From: a bacterium
GTDB taxonomy: Bacteria; Patescibacteriota; Gracilibacteria; BD1-5; UBA6164
Direction: 5' to 3'
Assembly: GCA_024635475.1 (NCBI GenBank)
Contig: JAGXIW010000003.1
Location: 310,001-374,000 of the forward strand
DNA: 64,000 nt
Shown: one piece after another, positions 42,575 to 53,807 of the stretch
How the letters are laid out: the number at the start of each line of letters is the position of its first letter
Numbering within the stretch: the first letter of the stretch is position 1
Notes under the pieces: generated by a model
Told to the model about the DNA's origin: nothing
The model's input: the letters and a program-made list of their open reading frames with translations, nothing else
Database searches by the model: none
Made by a program: the position numbers and the translations under genes

Positions 42575-42605
42575 AATCTTTAATAATACTATTAAAGATT
42601 TTTTT
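42575..42605 (+). terminator. Terminator-shaped hairpin directly against the mutL start codon
   Basis: AATCTTTAATA and TATTAAAGATT form a perfect 11-bp stem around ATAC, followed by TTTTT and then at once by the mutL ATG (42606). It would end the upstream transcript; for mutL it would occupy the whole ribosome binding region. Confidence 0.75.
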
Positions 42606-44528
42606 ATGTCAAAAATTATTAAATTAGATAAGATACTTATAAATCAGATATCTGCTTGAGAAGTAGTTGAGAGACCAGTTTCAGTAATCAAAGAACTTGT
42701 AGAAAATAGTATAGATGCAAAAAGCACTAGTATAAAAGTCGAGATTAAACTATGATGAATAGATGAAATAATAATAAGTGATAATTGAAGTGGAATAGAA
42801 AAAGAAGATTTAATTATACTTACAGAAAAACACACTACTTCGAAAATAAAAAATTTAGAAGATTTACATAAAGTTATGACTTTTTGATTTAGATGAGAGG
42901 CTTTGGCTTCTATATCGTCTGTCTCAAAATTTAAGATAATTTCAAAGACATTTGAAAGCCTATCAGGATACTCTTTAGAAGTTACATGATGAGAAAAGTG
43001 AGATATAAGAGAAGAAAGTATAAATCTATGAACTAAAATAATTGTTAAAGAATTATTTTTTAATACTCCAGCAAGACTTAATTATCTTAAAAAAGAAAAA
43101 ACAGAGTATAGTCATATAAGTGATTTTCTAAATAATATTGCACTAGCTCATCCGCAAATCTGATTTGAATTTGTAAATAATTGAAAAATTGTTTTTAAAT
43201 ACAAAGAAAATGAAGATTTAAAAACTAGAATTTATAATATATATTGAGAAGAATTTTATAATAATTTGTTAAATATAGATTTTTCTTTTTCATGACTTAA
43301 TATAAATTGATTTGTTTCAAGTCCTAAAATACACTTTTTAAATAAAAATAGACAGGCAATTTTTGTAAATGGCAGAATTATAAGTTCACCACTTATTTAT
43401 AGAGCTATAAATGAAGCATATCGTAGATTTATCCCACACAATAATTTTCCAGGCTATATATTAAATTTAGAAATAAATCCTGAAGAAATAGATGTAAATG
43501 TGCATCCAAGAAAACAGGAAATAAGATTTGCAAGAGAACAAGAAATCTACAGAGCTTTTTATAATGCTATTTTAAGTAAGTTGGAAAATAGTAGTTTGGT
43601 AGGGGATAGTTTGGAAGCAAGAATTGAAAATTGAGAAAATTATAATTTGTCATTACCCAATCAAGTTGAGGACAGGCTCTGAACGAATGTAAAGGATCCG
43701 TTTAGCGATGCTTTTACAGAAAAACAAAGTTTAAGGGATTTTTCGTTTCACTCAGAATGACAATATAATGAATGACAAAGATCAACAACTCAATATTACA
43801 CTTGATCCGGAAACAAATTTAAATCATATTCCCCATACAAAGATGTGTCTGCAAATCCTGCACAAAATACAATAAGAGATTCTATTGAGTTTACAAAACA
43901 TTTTTTGAATGATTCTTCTTGAGATGATTTGCTTATAAATTCAGATTTACATCATACTGCTTTGTGAAAAATAGTAGGGCAAGTTTTTAATAGTTATATA
44001 ATTGTTGAAAAAGATGACAAATTGATAATCCTTGATCAACATGCCTTGGCTGAGAGGATAATATATGAGAAACTTATAAAAAAAGATTTAGATACACAAT
44101 CTCAACAACTTTTAATTCAAGAAAGCTTAAATCTTACAGGAAAAGAAATTTCAATATTGACAGAATATAGACAAATCTTTTTAGATATGGGATTTGATTT
44201 TGAGATATTGTCTACATCAAGTGTCCTTTTAAGTGCGATTCCAAACTTTATAAAAAAAGAAAATGTAAAAAATATTTTTTTGTGAATAATAAGTGATATA
44301 TGAGAATTTAATACTTGAAAATCTGTAAATTTAGAAGAAGTAAGAAATAAAATATGTGCTTATACGGCTTGTAGATCAGCAATTAAATTTGGAAATAAAT
44401 TGAATTTATTTGAGATGAATAAACTTCTTAATGAAAGTGTCTTGTCATATAGTTCAACTTGTCCACATTGAAGACCTTCTATTTCTGAAATGAATCTACA
44501 GGATTTGAAGAAAAAATACGATAGATAG
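42606..44528 (+). CDS. mutL: DNA mismatch repair protein MutL
   Basis: 640 codons. GHKL ATPase motifs: [26 protein letters not shown] and a T-N-x-R-type linker to the second fold; [11 protein letters not shown] ends the N-terminal domain. The C-terminal domain has the endonuclease motif [12 protein letters not shown] (starting at Asp477), ACRSAIK and CPHGRP, so it should nick DNA. In the linker, residues 356-386 are encoded by a palindromic repeat (43671-43761). No mutS is in the window. Confidence 0.95.
43671..43761. repeat. Palindromic element, family A, inside mutL
   Basis: Degenerate left arm GACAGGCTCTGAACGAA..GGATCC and right arm GGGATTTTTC..CTCAGAATGAC. Read in the mutL frame it gives a 31-residue peptide whose ends are GTNVKDPFS and [10 protein letters not shown]; two glycines in it are TGA. 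Confidence 0.8.
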
Positions 44529-44604
44529 AAAAAATACTTGTTTTTTTGTGATAAATATATTAAAATTAAAATACGTATAATTATTAACTACTAACTATTA
44601 ATTT

Positions 44605-44991
44605 ATGTTTGATTTAAAAATATTTAACGGAATAGAACCTAGTTTTGTCTCTAAAATATTAGTTTCTGCACAAAGGGAAAAATTTAAAAAATGAGATATA
44701 ATTTTTAAAGAGTGAGAAAAAGATACTTGAAAAGCTTATATTATTAATTCTTGAGAAGTCGAAGTAATTATGAATTGACAAGTTATTGCCAAATTAATTA
44801 AGTGAGATATGTTTTGAGAAATGGCTTTACTTAGCGAAGAAAATAGAAGCGCCACGGTTCAGTCATTATCTGATTTAGAGTTAATAATTATAACTCTTTC
44901 AGATTTAATTGAGTTGGTTAATAATGACGATAATATAATAAATAAACAGATAATAAAAAGAATAGAAGAAAATTTAAAATTATTGGATTAA
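44605..44991 (+). CDS. Stand-alone cyclic-nucleotide-binding domain protein
   Basis: 128 codons, only a cNMP-binding (Crp-like) beta roll: GDIIFKEGEK, AYIINSGEVEVI, GDMFGEMALLSEENRSATVQS (phosphate-binding cassette with Glu and Arg in the expected places), then a C-terminal helix. There is no DNA-binding domain. It could sense the product of the CHASE2 cyclase encoded ~12 kb away. Its 3' end overlaps the convergent polymerase-like gene by 12 bases. Confidence 0.88.
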
Positions 44992-46647
44992 ATTTATTAT
45001 TTTTCTTAAATCTCAATATTTTTCATCGAAAAATCTATTTCAAGAAATTGTATGTTTTACGAAAAAATTGTTATAATATATAGATTCCTTATTCCACAAA
45101 TCTGGTAATTTAGAAAGTCAGTTTTTATAAAAAATTAGACTTTCTTTTTTGTAGTTTTCTCTTTCTAAAATTTTTCCACACCATATATAATTTTCAGCTA
45201 TAGGGTAATTGTGTACGAAGTTCTCACAATTAGTAATTAGATTATTTAAATCTTTTGGGATTAGATTTTTATAATAATCTAAAGGGATAAAATTATTATA
45301 ATATTTTAATCAGTTTTCATTATTTCATATTTCAAAATAATATTTAGGATAATGAAAAGTTTTGATAGATTTGTTTAGATTTCATTTCTTATAATAAATT
45401 TCTGTTATAAAAAATTTAGCACTGTATCATATTGAAAATATAGAGAAAATTACGAAAATATAATAAATAAAGTTTATATTATATTTGCTTATATCTATTT
45501 TTAAATCATCTTTTTTAAAAAATAAAGCCAAGATAACAAGTAAAAACAAATAATGCACTACTCATGGAAAATTAAAAAACACAAAAATAAAAAATAACAA
45601 AAATATCTCATAATAATATGTGTTTTTGGAAATTTTTAAAATAGTAAAAGTGATATATAAAGCTAGAGAAAATCATAAAATTCAAGTAGAATATAGTATA
45701 TCAAGCCATAAATTATGGCTTCTATCAGCTATAAAAGAGTAATTTTCAAAGATATAGAGATAAGGATTTTTTTCTTTTGAAAAAATCAGATCAAGAGTTT
45801 CAAATCCATATCAAAACAATATATTTTTAAATGAAGAGATATATAGATTTAAGACATTTTGCCAAATATAAAATCTAGAAAAAAGAGAGTGTAATTTTTC
45901 CGGAAAATAAAAAAATACAATTAAGGATCAAAATAAAAAACCTAAAAATGAAAATAAAAATCATTTCTTTTTTCATAGAAATTTAAAACAAAGATATGAT
46001 AAAAAAATACTAATTCAAATAAATGATTTTGTAAGTATTAGCACAAATAATAAGAAAAATATCACTAAAAAATTGTATTTTGATTTATATTTTTTGAAAA
46101 CTAAAGGAGTGATAAGTATGATACTCAAAGCTAAAAATTGATTATTTCAAAAGCTAGAAATAGCTTTATTGACAGTTTCTTGATAGTTTAAAGATGGTAG
46201 ATATAATTCTTTTATTCCTAAAATGAAAGTTATAAATAAAGATGATAAAAAAACTTTTAAAAACTTATTTAATTCTTCTTTACTTTTATTTAAAAGAACT
46301 ATAAAAATTGAAATCAAATTTAATACAAATATAAGTCAATGAGCTTTGTTTTGGTTTCAGAAAAATGATATAAAAGATGAAATTGAAAAAAAAGTTGATA
46401 AGATTGATATAACAAAAATTAAAAACAAGATTGTAGGGTAGTATATCTTGATTTTGTCTTTTTTAAAGGATTTTTCAATTAGAAATGAGATTATAATTAG
46501 TGATGAAATAATATCAAAAAAAATAACTTTTGTAAATTCAAAATTTCAATTAACTAATGAGCTAAAATCAAATCAAAAGTAATTGAGAAAACTAGAATGA
46601 ATTAATGAAATAGAGAAAAATAGAACATATAGGAGTAGATTTGACAT
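44980..46647 (-). CDS. O-antigen ligase/polymerase-like membrane protein
   Basis: 555 codons with ten or more membrane segments. The signature loop FGYGFETLD..ENYSFIADRSHNLWLDILYSTGILGF is typical of Wzy/WaaL proteins. A soluble C-terminal ~140 residues with NYPIAENYIWCGKILERENYKKESLIFYKNGL looks like one or two TPR-like helical pairs. A paralogue in function is at 23351. The start at 46647 keeps the frame; an ATG at 46628 is out of frame. Confidence 0.8.
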
Positions 46648-46662
46648 AGTTACTCTTTATGA

Positions 46663-47094
46663 TTATACAATTTTTATAATTTCTTTGATTTGATCAAAAG
46701 TATTTTCTAGATTTTCTATTTCATCTACAGAAAACCATTTAAATTCATCAACTTCATTTATCTGAGTTTTTATTATTTCATCTTTTATTTTTCCGAGAAA
46801 TATATATTCAAGTTTTGTTACTTTTTTTCATTTTCTATTTGTATAATCAACTTTGTATGCACAAATAGGTAATGGTTTTTCTTTTACTTTTTTTACTTCA
46901 AATCATATTTTGTTTCAAAGTATTTTTAGACTTACTCCAAGTTCTTCTTTTATTTCTCTTTTTATAGCAGTATAAATATCTTCTTTATTTTCTACATGTC
47001 ATCCAGGCAAAGTCCAAAACTCTGATTCTTTATGTTTGATTAAAAGGATATTTCACTCTTTGTTTTTTATTATACATCTTGTAACTTCTTTCAT
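46663..47094 (-). CDS. Nudix hydrolase
   Basis: 143 codons. The Nudix box GGHVENKEDIYTAIKREIKEELGV matches GX5EX7REUXEEXGU and is preceded by FWTLPGG. The fold is complete, ending in a FKWFSVDEIENL helix. These enzymes hydrolyse nucleoside diphosphates linked to another group; substrate unknown. It lies 15 bases upstream of the polymerase-like gene on the same strand. A second, unrelated Nudix domain is inside LeuRS. Confidence 0.9.
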
Positions 47095-47278
47095 TTTTAT
47101 ATTTGTTATAAATTAAAATAAATTATATTTCCCCATTATATATAAACTTTTTTTTGTGTCTAATTTTTAATTAAAAATTTTGATTTTTATGATAAAGAAT
47201 GTAGAATGCAGAATATATTAAAACAAAAATGCACTTAATAATTTTTCCTGTATTTCTATATTCTAATCCATAATACTG

Positions 47279-47887
47279 ATGCCAGAAGTTCTAAAAAGAT
47301 TGATAAATAATATAAGTTTATTGCCTTGAATATGAGAAAAGACAGCAACAAAATTGGCTTTTTTTTTATTAAATGCAAAGTCGGATTATATAGAAAATTT
47401 TAAAAGTAGTTTGGACGATTTAAAATCAAAAATAGCAAAATGTCCTATATGTGGATCTCTTATGAATGCAGGTCAAGAATCTTGTAAGATTTGCTCTTCT
47501 ATAAATCGTGAAAAAAATATAATTTGCGTAGTTGAAGAATATCTAGATTTGCTTACAATAGAGCAAACTTGATGATATAATTGAGTTTATCATATTCTTG
47601 GAGGATCAATTTCTCCGATTAATTGAGTTTTTGCAGCTGATTTAAATTTCAAAAAATTGTTTACTAGGATAGAAAATAATGAAGATAAAATAGAGCTTCT
47701 CATTGCAACAAATCCAAATATAGAATGAGAAGCAACAACAGCTTATATAAAGGAAGAAATAAGTAAACTAGGATTAAGCTATAAGGTTAAAATAACTAGA
47801 TTAAGTAGGTGATTAAGTTCAGGATACATAGAATATGCTGATAATATAACGATATTGAATGCTATAAAGGAGAGGAAGGAAATTTAG
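47279..47887 (+). CDS. recR: Recombination mediator RecR
   Basis: 202 codons, the usual length. Helix-hairpin-helix LPGIGEKTATKLA at the start, zinc cysteines 55, 58, 69 and 72 (CPIC and CKIC), and a Toprim domain with CVVEEYLDLLTIEQT, YHILGGSISPING and the conserved IEGEATTAYI. RecR acts with RecO (a RecO-like gene is at 51313) to load RecA. Its stop overlaps the stop of the convergent glycosyltransferase by three bases. Confidence 0.95.
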
Positions 47888-49101
47888 TTTCAATAAACTA
47901 TCTCTTTAATTCTTTTTTCAAATAGGGCTTCATCAAATTTTGAAGCATGTTTTGTTATAAACTTTTTGTCAAAAAATCATGAGTTAACTTTTTGATCAAA
48001 TTCTTTGAATTTTGGGACAAAATCATATCAGGTTTTATCTTGGAAAAATCTTCAAGTTTTGTCTAGAATTACAGTTTCAAGGAGTCATCATCAACCAAAA
48101 GCAAAAATAGGTTTTCAGGCAGCCATTGCTTCAATTGGGACTATTCAAAAATCTTCTTCGCCAGGGAATACAAGTCCTAAACTTCACTGAACAATCTCTA
48201 CAAGTTCATCTCCATATCTTGCTCAAGTAAACATTATATTATTTCAATTTACTTTGTTTTTCAAAGTTTCTCTATAATTTCAATCTCAAATTATAACTAG
48301 ATTTTTGTCAGGCATTTTATTGAATCATTCTATTGCTATTTCTATTTTTTTAAATTCAGTTAGAGCTGAGATAATGATGTAGTACTCAGTTTGTCATTCT
48401 GAGTGTAACGAAGAATCCCTTGAACTTGATTTTTTAGTAATTACCTTGCTTAAGGGATCCTTCATATTTGTTCAGGATGACAGTATAGTTTCCAAAACTC
48501 ATACTTTATTTATTTCCTTCTTAAACCTCTTTGTCTCAATTGGAGGATAAAGTATTTCACAAGTTTTTCTATAATATTTTTGTACTCTATTACTTGAATT
48601 TTTACTATTTGCTAGATTTATATCTACTCTAGATGATGCAATTACATCCCACATTCTAAGACTCAAAAATAATTTATTTAATATATATCATTTTATACCT
48701 TTATCAAAACCAATATCTTTTTTGTATTCATTTGTCCAATCCCATAGGTATCTAGCAGGAGAATGGTAGTAAACTATAAATTTTGTTTCTGGTTTAGTAA
48801 TTGCTCAATGAGCAAAACCTGATGAAGAACAAATAACTACATCATAATCTGAAAAATCTAGACTTTCAACAGCTCTAGACATAAAAGGAAGACAAAATCT
48901 CTGATTTTTTGTAATATTGTAAACTTTTTGAGTAGTTGAAGCTATTTTTACTTTATCTTTAGGAAATACTTTTCATACTTTTTGTTCATCATAAATCAGA
49001 GTAAAAATCGGAGCTTCTGGAAAGATAGAAGCTATTTTTTCTACTACTTTTTCAGCTCAACCGAGTTTTATAAGCATTTCGTGAAGTATAGCGATTTTCA
49101 T
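47884..49101 (-). CDS. Glycosyltransferase family 4
   Basis: 405 codons. GT-B fold: N-terminal LHEMLIKLGGAEKVVE, VYYHSPARYLWD in the middle and the C-terminal donor site FPGEEDFGIVPIEAMAAGKPIFAFGGGG. It adds a sugar to a lipid-linked or surface glycan. Residues 207-237 are encoded by a palindromic element (48393-48481), giving GTNMKDPLS..RDSSLHSEGQ inside the linker between the two Rossmann domains. Glycines of the EDFG and GGGG motifs are TGA. Confidence 0.9.
48393..48481. repeat. Palindromic element, family A, inside a glycosyltransferase gene
   Basis: GTCATTCTGAGTGTAACGAAG..CCCTT with its complement AAGGGATCCTTC..TTCAGGATGAC. The host frame stays open on the minus strand, with two TGA codons read as Gly. 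Confidence 0.85.
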
Positions 49102-49131
49102 AAGTTAGGGGTTATAGATTAATATTCGGTT

Positions 49132-49208
49132 GTCATTCTAGAGCTTTTGTTTACATTGTTTTGTGAAAATACCAAGTTTAAGGGATCCTTCATTACATTC
49201 AGGATGAC
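49132..49208. repeat. Palindromic element, family A, intergenic copy
   Basis: Left arm GTCATTCTAGAG (decayed) and right arm AAGGGATCCTTCATTACATTC then AGGATGAC. It fills much of the gap between the divergent glycosyltransferase and PfkB genes. Confidence 0.75.
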
Positions 49209-49337
49209 AAAATAGGATAATTTAATTAAGTATAAATCAAATCTAAAAAAAGCAAAATAAAGTAAACAAAATCTTTTTGATAAAACAAATTTTTGTTTAT
49301 TATTTCACATATTTTTAGTTTAATAATAAAAAGTTTT

Positions 49338-50258
49338 ATGAAAATACTAGTTTCTGGTTCTATGGCTTATGATTATATAATGGATTTTTGAGATAGTTTT
49401 AAAAATCATATATTACCTGACAAGATACATATGTTAAATGTAAGTTTTTTTACTCCAAGTCTTACAAAACAAAAAGGTTGAACTGGACATAATATAGCTT
49501 ACAATATGTGACTTTTATGAGAAAAATCTATACTGCTTTGAGTAGTGTGAGAAGATTTTAAAGAAAAAAGTAAGTTGATAGATTATTCTAACTTGTACAA
49601 AATCAAAGATATGCAAACAGCATCTTGTTATATAATCAATGACAAAGATAATAATCAAATCAATGCTTTCTATCCTGGGGCTTTAAGTGCTGAAAATACT
49701 CAAAATATACCTGCAATAAACATATCTTACAGTATTGTTTCTCCAAATGATAAAATAGTTATGATAAAACATCTAAAACAAAGTTATGAGTTAAAAATAA
49801 AAACATTTTTTGATCCTGGGCAGATGATAACTAATTTTACAAAAGAAGAATTGATAGAAAGTTTGAATTATAGTAATTATCTAATTTTAAATGATTATGA
49901 ATATAGTTTGTTTCTAGATAAAACTTGATATGATGAAAAAAAGATATTAGAAAAAATAGATAAAATAATAGTTACATTGTGAAAAGATGGAGTAAAAATA
50001 ATAGACAAGAAAAAAGAGCAAAAAATAAATGCTCTAAAAAATATAAATGTACTTGATCCAACTTGAGCCTGAGATGCATTTAGAGCTTGATTAATAACTT
50101 GATTACATAATTCCTATACTTGGGAGGTCTCAGCAAGATTATGATGTCTAACAGCAAGTTATTGTATAGAAAAGTATGGTACACAAAATCATACTTTTAC
50201 AAAAAAAGACTTTGAAAAAAGGTTTATAAAGGAGTATAAAGAAAAAGTGAAGTTATAA
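49338..50258 (+). CDS. PfkB-family carbohydrate or nucleoside kinase
   Basis: 306 codons. N-terminal VSGSMAYDYIMDF, GGTGHNIAYNMGLLG (substrate-binding glycines), FFDPGQ, and the signature DPTGAGDAFRAG with the catalytic Asp near residue 246. The pattern is nearest adenosine-kinase-like or ribokinase members; the substrate cannot be fixed by eye. Followed by a strong terminator. Most of the motif glycines are TGA. Confidence 0.9.
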
Positions 50259-50266
50259 ATTAACCA

Positions 50267-50305
50267 CAAAAAAAGAACTTTTAATTTGAAAGTTCTTTTT
50301 TTTGT
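50267..50305. terminator. Terminator between PfkB and the convergent pilin
   Basis: AAAAAAAGAACTTT pairs with AAAGTTCTTTTTTT around a short loop; A and T tracts make it bidirectional. Confidence 0.85.
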
Positions 50306-50320
50306 TTTTTATATTAAATA

Positions 50321-51079
50321 TTAATAAGGAAGTACAGCTCAACCATCAACAACAAAACCAGTAGTAGCACTAGCAGCATCTATAAGACCAGCACTTTCAG
50401 CAGCAGCAAGTGTTATACCTGTAGTAGTTGATCCTGTAGATAAAGTTAAAGTCATTTGATCAGTAGAAACTTTAATTACAGTTCAAGTTGCAGTTCAAGT
50501 TCCTTCGCCATCTAGATCTACAATATCAGTAAGTCTGAATTTACTTATATCTGTTGCACCAGATAATACTATAATAGTTCAAGTAGAAGTAAAAGCAGTA
50601 TTAGTTTTTGGTCTTGGATTCCAATTTCAAATAACTCTTGCAACTTTTGATAATCCTGATTGTTCCATACTTGCAGCTATTTGATATACTCATCCAGCAA
50701 GAGTAGTAATTCATGCTACATATGGATTATTTGTTTGAGGATCTTGAAAATCAGTTTCTTTCATTCCTAATGCATTGTAATTAACAGTTCAAGCAGTATA
50801 ATAAGGTGAATCTACAGCAAGAGCTTGTCATCCTATAGAAAAAGGAAAAACTTTACTATTATCAACTGGGTTTACGAAAGCACTAATATTAATTCAAGAA
50901 GTTTGTTTAGCACTTATAGCCTTTTGTATAGAATTAAGATCAGTAACTCTTTTACTATTTCTAGCATCAGAACCATAACTTTGTAAAGATAAAAAAGCTA
51001 TACTTCAAAGGATAGCAAGGATGGTAATAACTACGATAAGTTCTACTAATGTAAATCATTGTTTGTTAATATATTTCAT
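50321..51079 (-). CDS. Type IV pilin (major-type)
   Basis: 252 codons. A short leader MKYINKQ is followed by the class III signal GFTLVELIVVITILAIL; the Gly before Phe, needed by the prepilin peptidase, is a TGA codon, and Glu5 is present. The body shares SDARNSKR, the PYVAGITTL.GG.YQI block, SKVARVIG and a DGG..LPY end with the protein at 26843. Thr/Gly/Ser-rich C-terminal region. Pili of this kind serve attachment, motility and DNA uptake. Confidence 0.92.
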
Positions 51080-51312
51080 ATTATATATAATATTATAAAT
51101 TAAAAATAAGGCCTCAGCAAAATAAAGCTTGTATATTGTATAGAAAAACACATAAAAAATCCAATTTATTATGTGTTTTTAGATGGACTTTTCAAAAATT
51201 TATTTTACATTGATAATAATTCAATTATTATTACAACTATAAAGGCATAGTATGTATTGCTAAATATAGGATTTAGACTGCATACATTTGATTATTTTAA
51301 TTAATTATTTTT

Positions 51313-51864
51313 ATGTCCAATTTTAAAACTAAAGCAGTAATTTTAAAAATATCAAAAGTAAAAGATAGAGATTTCGTATACGATATATTTACTTATGATT
51401 ATGGTAGGATAAAAGTTCAGAAAAAAGAACTTAAAAAAGAGAAATCACTTGATTTAGGATATATAATAAATTGTGAGATAGAAACAAAAGAAACAAGAGA
51501 TATACACAAGATCAAAAATATAAAAATCAAATCAGAGTTTAGATGTGATGGTAAGGATTATGCTACTATAAATGAATATCTAAAAATAATCTGAACGATG
51601 TATCATAAACTTCCAGAATGACTTGTTTTCAAAGATATATTTGAGTTAGTTGAGGAAATAAATGATAAAAAAAATCTAGATGAAATTAAATTAATTTTAT
51701 CTAGGTTAAAAATAATAAATTTACTTTGAGAATTAAAAATAGATAGTAATGATGAAATAATTTGAAAAATACTTAAATTTATAAATAATAACAAAATTAA
51801 GGATATATTGAAATTGAGTTGAATTGATTATGAATTATTAATTAAGTTGAAAAATTTAAATTAA
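51313..51864 (+). CDS. RecO-like protein
   Basis: 183 codons. The first ~75 residues (KAVILKISKVKDRDFVYDIFTYDYGRIKV) match the OB-fold start of RecO, which anneals DNA and works with RecR. The remainder is helical and shorter than in usual RecO (~230-250), with no zinc cysteines. Assignment rests on the N-terminus and on recR being 3.4 kb away. Confidence 0.45.
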
Positions 51865-51874
51865 ATAAATATGA

Positions 51875-52612
51875 TTAATACCCAACATTTTCTCTGATTC
51901 TTTCAAGCAGACTTTTATCAACTTCTGATATATTTTTTGGCATTCTTGCTTCTACTTTTACTATCAGATTTCAACTTTTTCAATTTCTTACAATTCCTAA
52001 ATCTTTGACTCTAAACTTAGTTCATGGTTTAGTATTTTGTGGAATTTTAAGTTTTACTTTTTTCTTATTTTGTCATTCTACTTCTATACTACAACCTAGA
52101 ATCATATCAAAAATAGGTACTTCATATGTTTTTTCTATATCAAGAGATTCTTCTTCTTTTTGAGTTTGTTTCTTATAATTTGAAGAGAAATCATCTTGAT
52201 CTTGTTGTCTTTGATTACTAGAATTGAATCATCAGAATATATCTGAAAAATCAAAAGAACTTGCTTTTTTTCACCTAGCTCCAGATCATGCAAATCATCA
52301 AAATAAATCTTCAAATCATGAAAAATCTGAAGTAGTATAAGAACGATTTCATCATCATCATGAAAATGGATTTCAAGATGCACCATTAAATCAAGAAAAA
52401 CTTGATCAAAAAGTATCATATTGTTTTCTTTTTTCTTTGTCAGAAAGTATACTATATGCTTCATTTATTTCTTTAAATTTACTTTCAGCTGTTTTATCTC
52501 ATTTGTTTCTATCAGGATGGTATTTCATTGCTTGTTTCCTAAAAGCTCTTTTTATTTCATCTTCACTGGCAGTTTTTGTGATTCAGAGAGAGTCATAATA
52601 ATTTTTATCCAT
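51875..52612 (-). CDS. DnaJ-family co-chaperone without zinc finger
   Basis: 245 codons. J domain at 1-70 with HPD in KYHPDRN, a Gly/Phe-rich linker (~70-150; most of these glycines are TGA) and a C-terminal peptide-binding domain ([34 protein letters not shown]). No CxxCxGxG repeats, so it is of the CbpA/type II kind. It stimulates DnaK. Ends 11 bases from the stop of the convergent RecO-like gene. Confidence 0.92.
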
Positions 52613-52679
52613 ATTTTACTTGACAATAATTAAAAAATAAGTATAAGAGAATAACTTTATTATATTAAAAATAAAAGTT

Positions 52680-53126
52680 ATGAAAAAAATTGTAAGTCTT
52701 ATTATAATCTTTGTTTGAATTTTTTCAATACTAAATTTTGTAAATGCATCAGAATGAGAAGTATCTAACATACTTGACTTAGAATATGGTATACAGGAAT
52801 CAGATTTGGATAATATATATATAAAAAATGTAAAATTAAAAAATACAAAATACAATATTATGTACAATAAAATGAAAAAAGTCGATACTGTTATAAAAAA
52901 AGAAATTTTAAGAAAAATAGAAGCAGGAGAGTTTAGTTATTATACATGATTTGATATTATAAGAGCCTATTCGAGCTTTATTTATAGTGTTAATAGATTA
53001 TTTGAACTTTATAGTTTTAAAGAAAATTGATCTGATGATCCATATATAAATTCTAATATAAGAAATACTTCATTTGTTATGAAAACTCATTATAAGAGAT
53101 TGCAATATTTGGTTAATAAAGATTAA
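52680..53126 (+). CDS. Small secreted protein of unknown function
   Basis: 148 codons. Signal peptide to about residue 23 (FVNAS), then a helical, Lys/Tyr/Asn-rich mature region with no Cys. Similar in size and style to the secreted protein at 29781, but I cannot show homology by eye. It stops immediately before the end of the convergent ftsE. Confidence 0.7.
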
Positions 53127-53807
53127 TTATAATTCATAAGTGCTATTTTCCTTATCTGAAACTATTTCTTTATCTTTGAAGACTACTACTCTTTTTTTGA
53201 GTTTGTCTACTATGTTTTTATCATGAGTAGCTATAATTATAGTTTTTCATTCTTTATTTAAATCTACAAATATATTCATTACTTCCATAGCTGTTATTGG
53301 GTCCAGATTTCAAGTTGGCTCATCTCATATAATTATATTTGGATTATGAACTAGAGCTCTAGCAATAGAAACTCTTTGTTTTTCTCCTCCTGATAATTCA
53401 GATACAAACTTATCTTTTTTTGACAATATCTTTACTTGTTCCAATGTTTCTGGAACTTTTTTTTGTATGTATTTATCATTATATCAACAAACTTCCATTG
53501 CAAAAGCTACATTTTCATATACACTTTTTGATTCCATCAATTTATAATCTTGAAAGATAACTCATATATTTCTCCTATAAATAGAAAGAAGTTTATCATT
53601 TAGATTTTTGTATAAAGGGTCTCAATTATCCAAAATTATGTCTCATGAAATTGGTTTAAAATCTCATATAATTGATCTAATTATACTAGTCTTTCATGAT
53701 CAACTAAGTCATATTAAAAATATAAATTCACCAGAATTTATTTCTATATTTATATTTTTAACAACAGTTTTGTTAGAAAAAGCCAAGGTTAAATTATCGA
53801 TTTTCAT
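53127..53807 (-). CDS. ftsE: FtsE-like ABC ATPase
   Basis: 226 codons. Walker A GLSGSGKTS (two TGA glycines), Q-loop GVIFQDYKLM, signature LSGGEKQR and Walker B IIIGDEPTGNLDP, then the H-loop THDKN. The order and the TGNLDP end are those of FtsE and its LolD relatives. FtsE with FtsX controls cell-wall hydrolases at division. No ftsX follows; ftsA and ftsZ are on the other strand next door. Walker B has Gly where Ala is usual. Confidence 0.8.

Noticed and set aside
46600-46650. Apparent frameshift at the start of the polymerase-like gene
   Set aside because: An ATG at 46628 is out of frame, but base-by-base counting shows the frame continues to an ATG at 46647, so no frameshift is needed.
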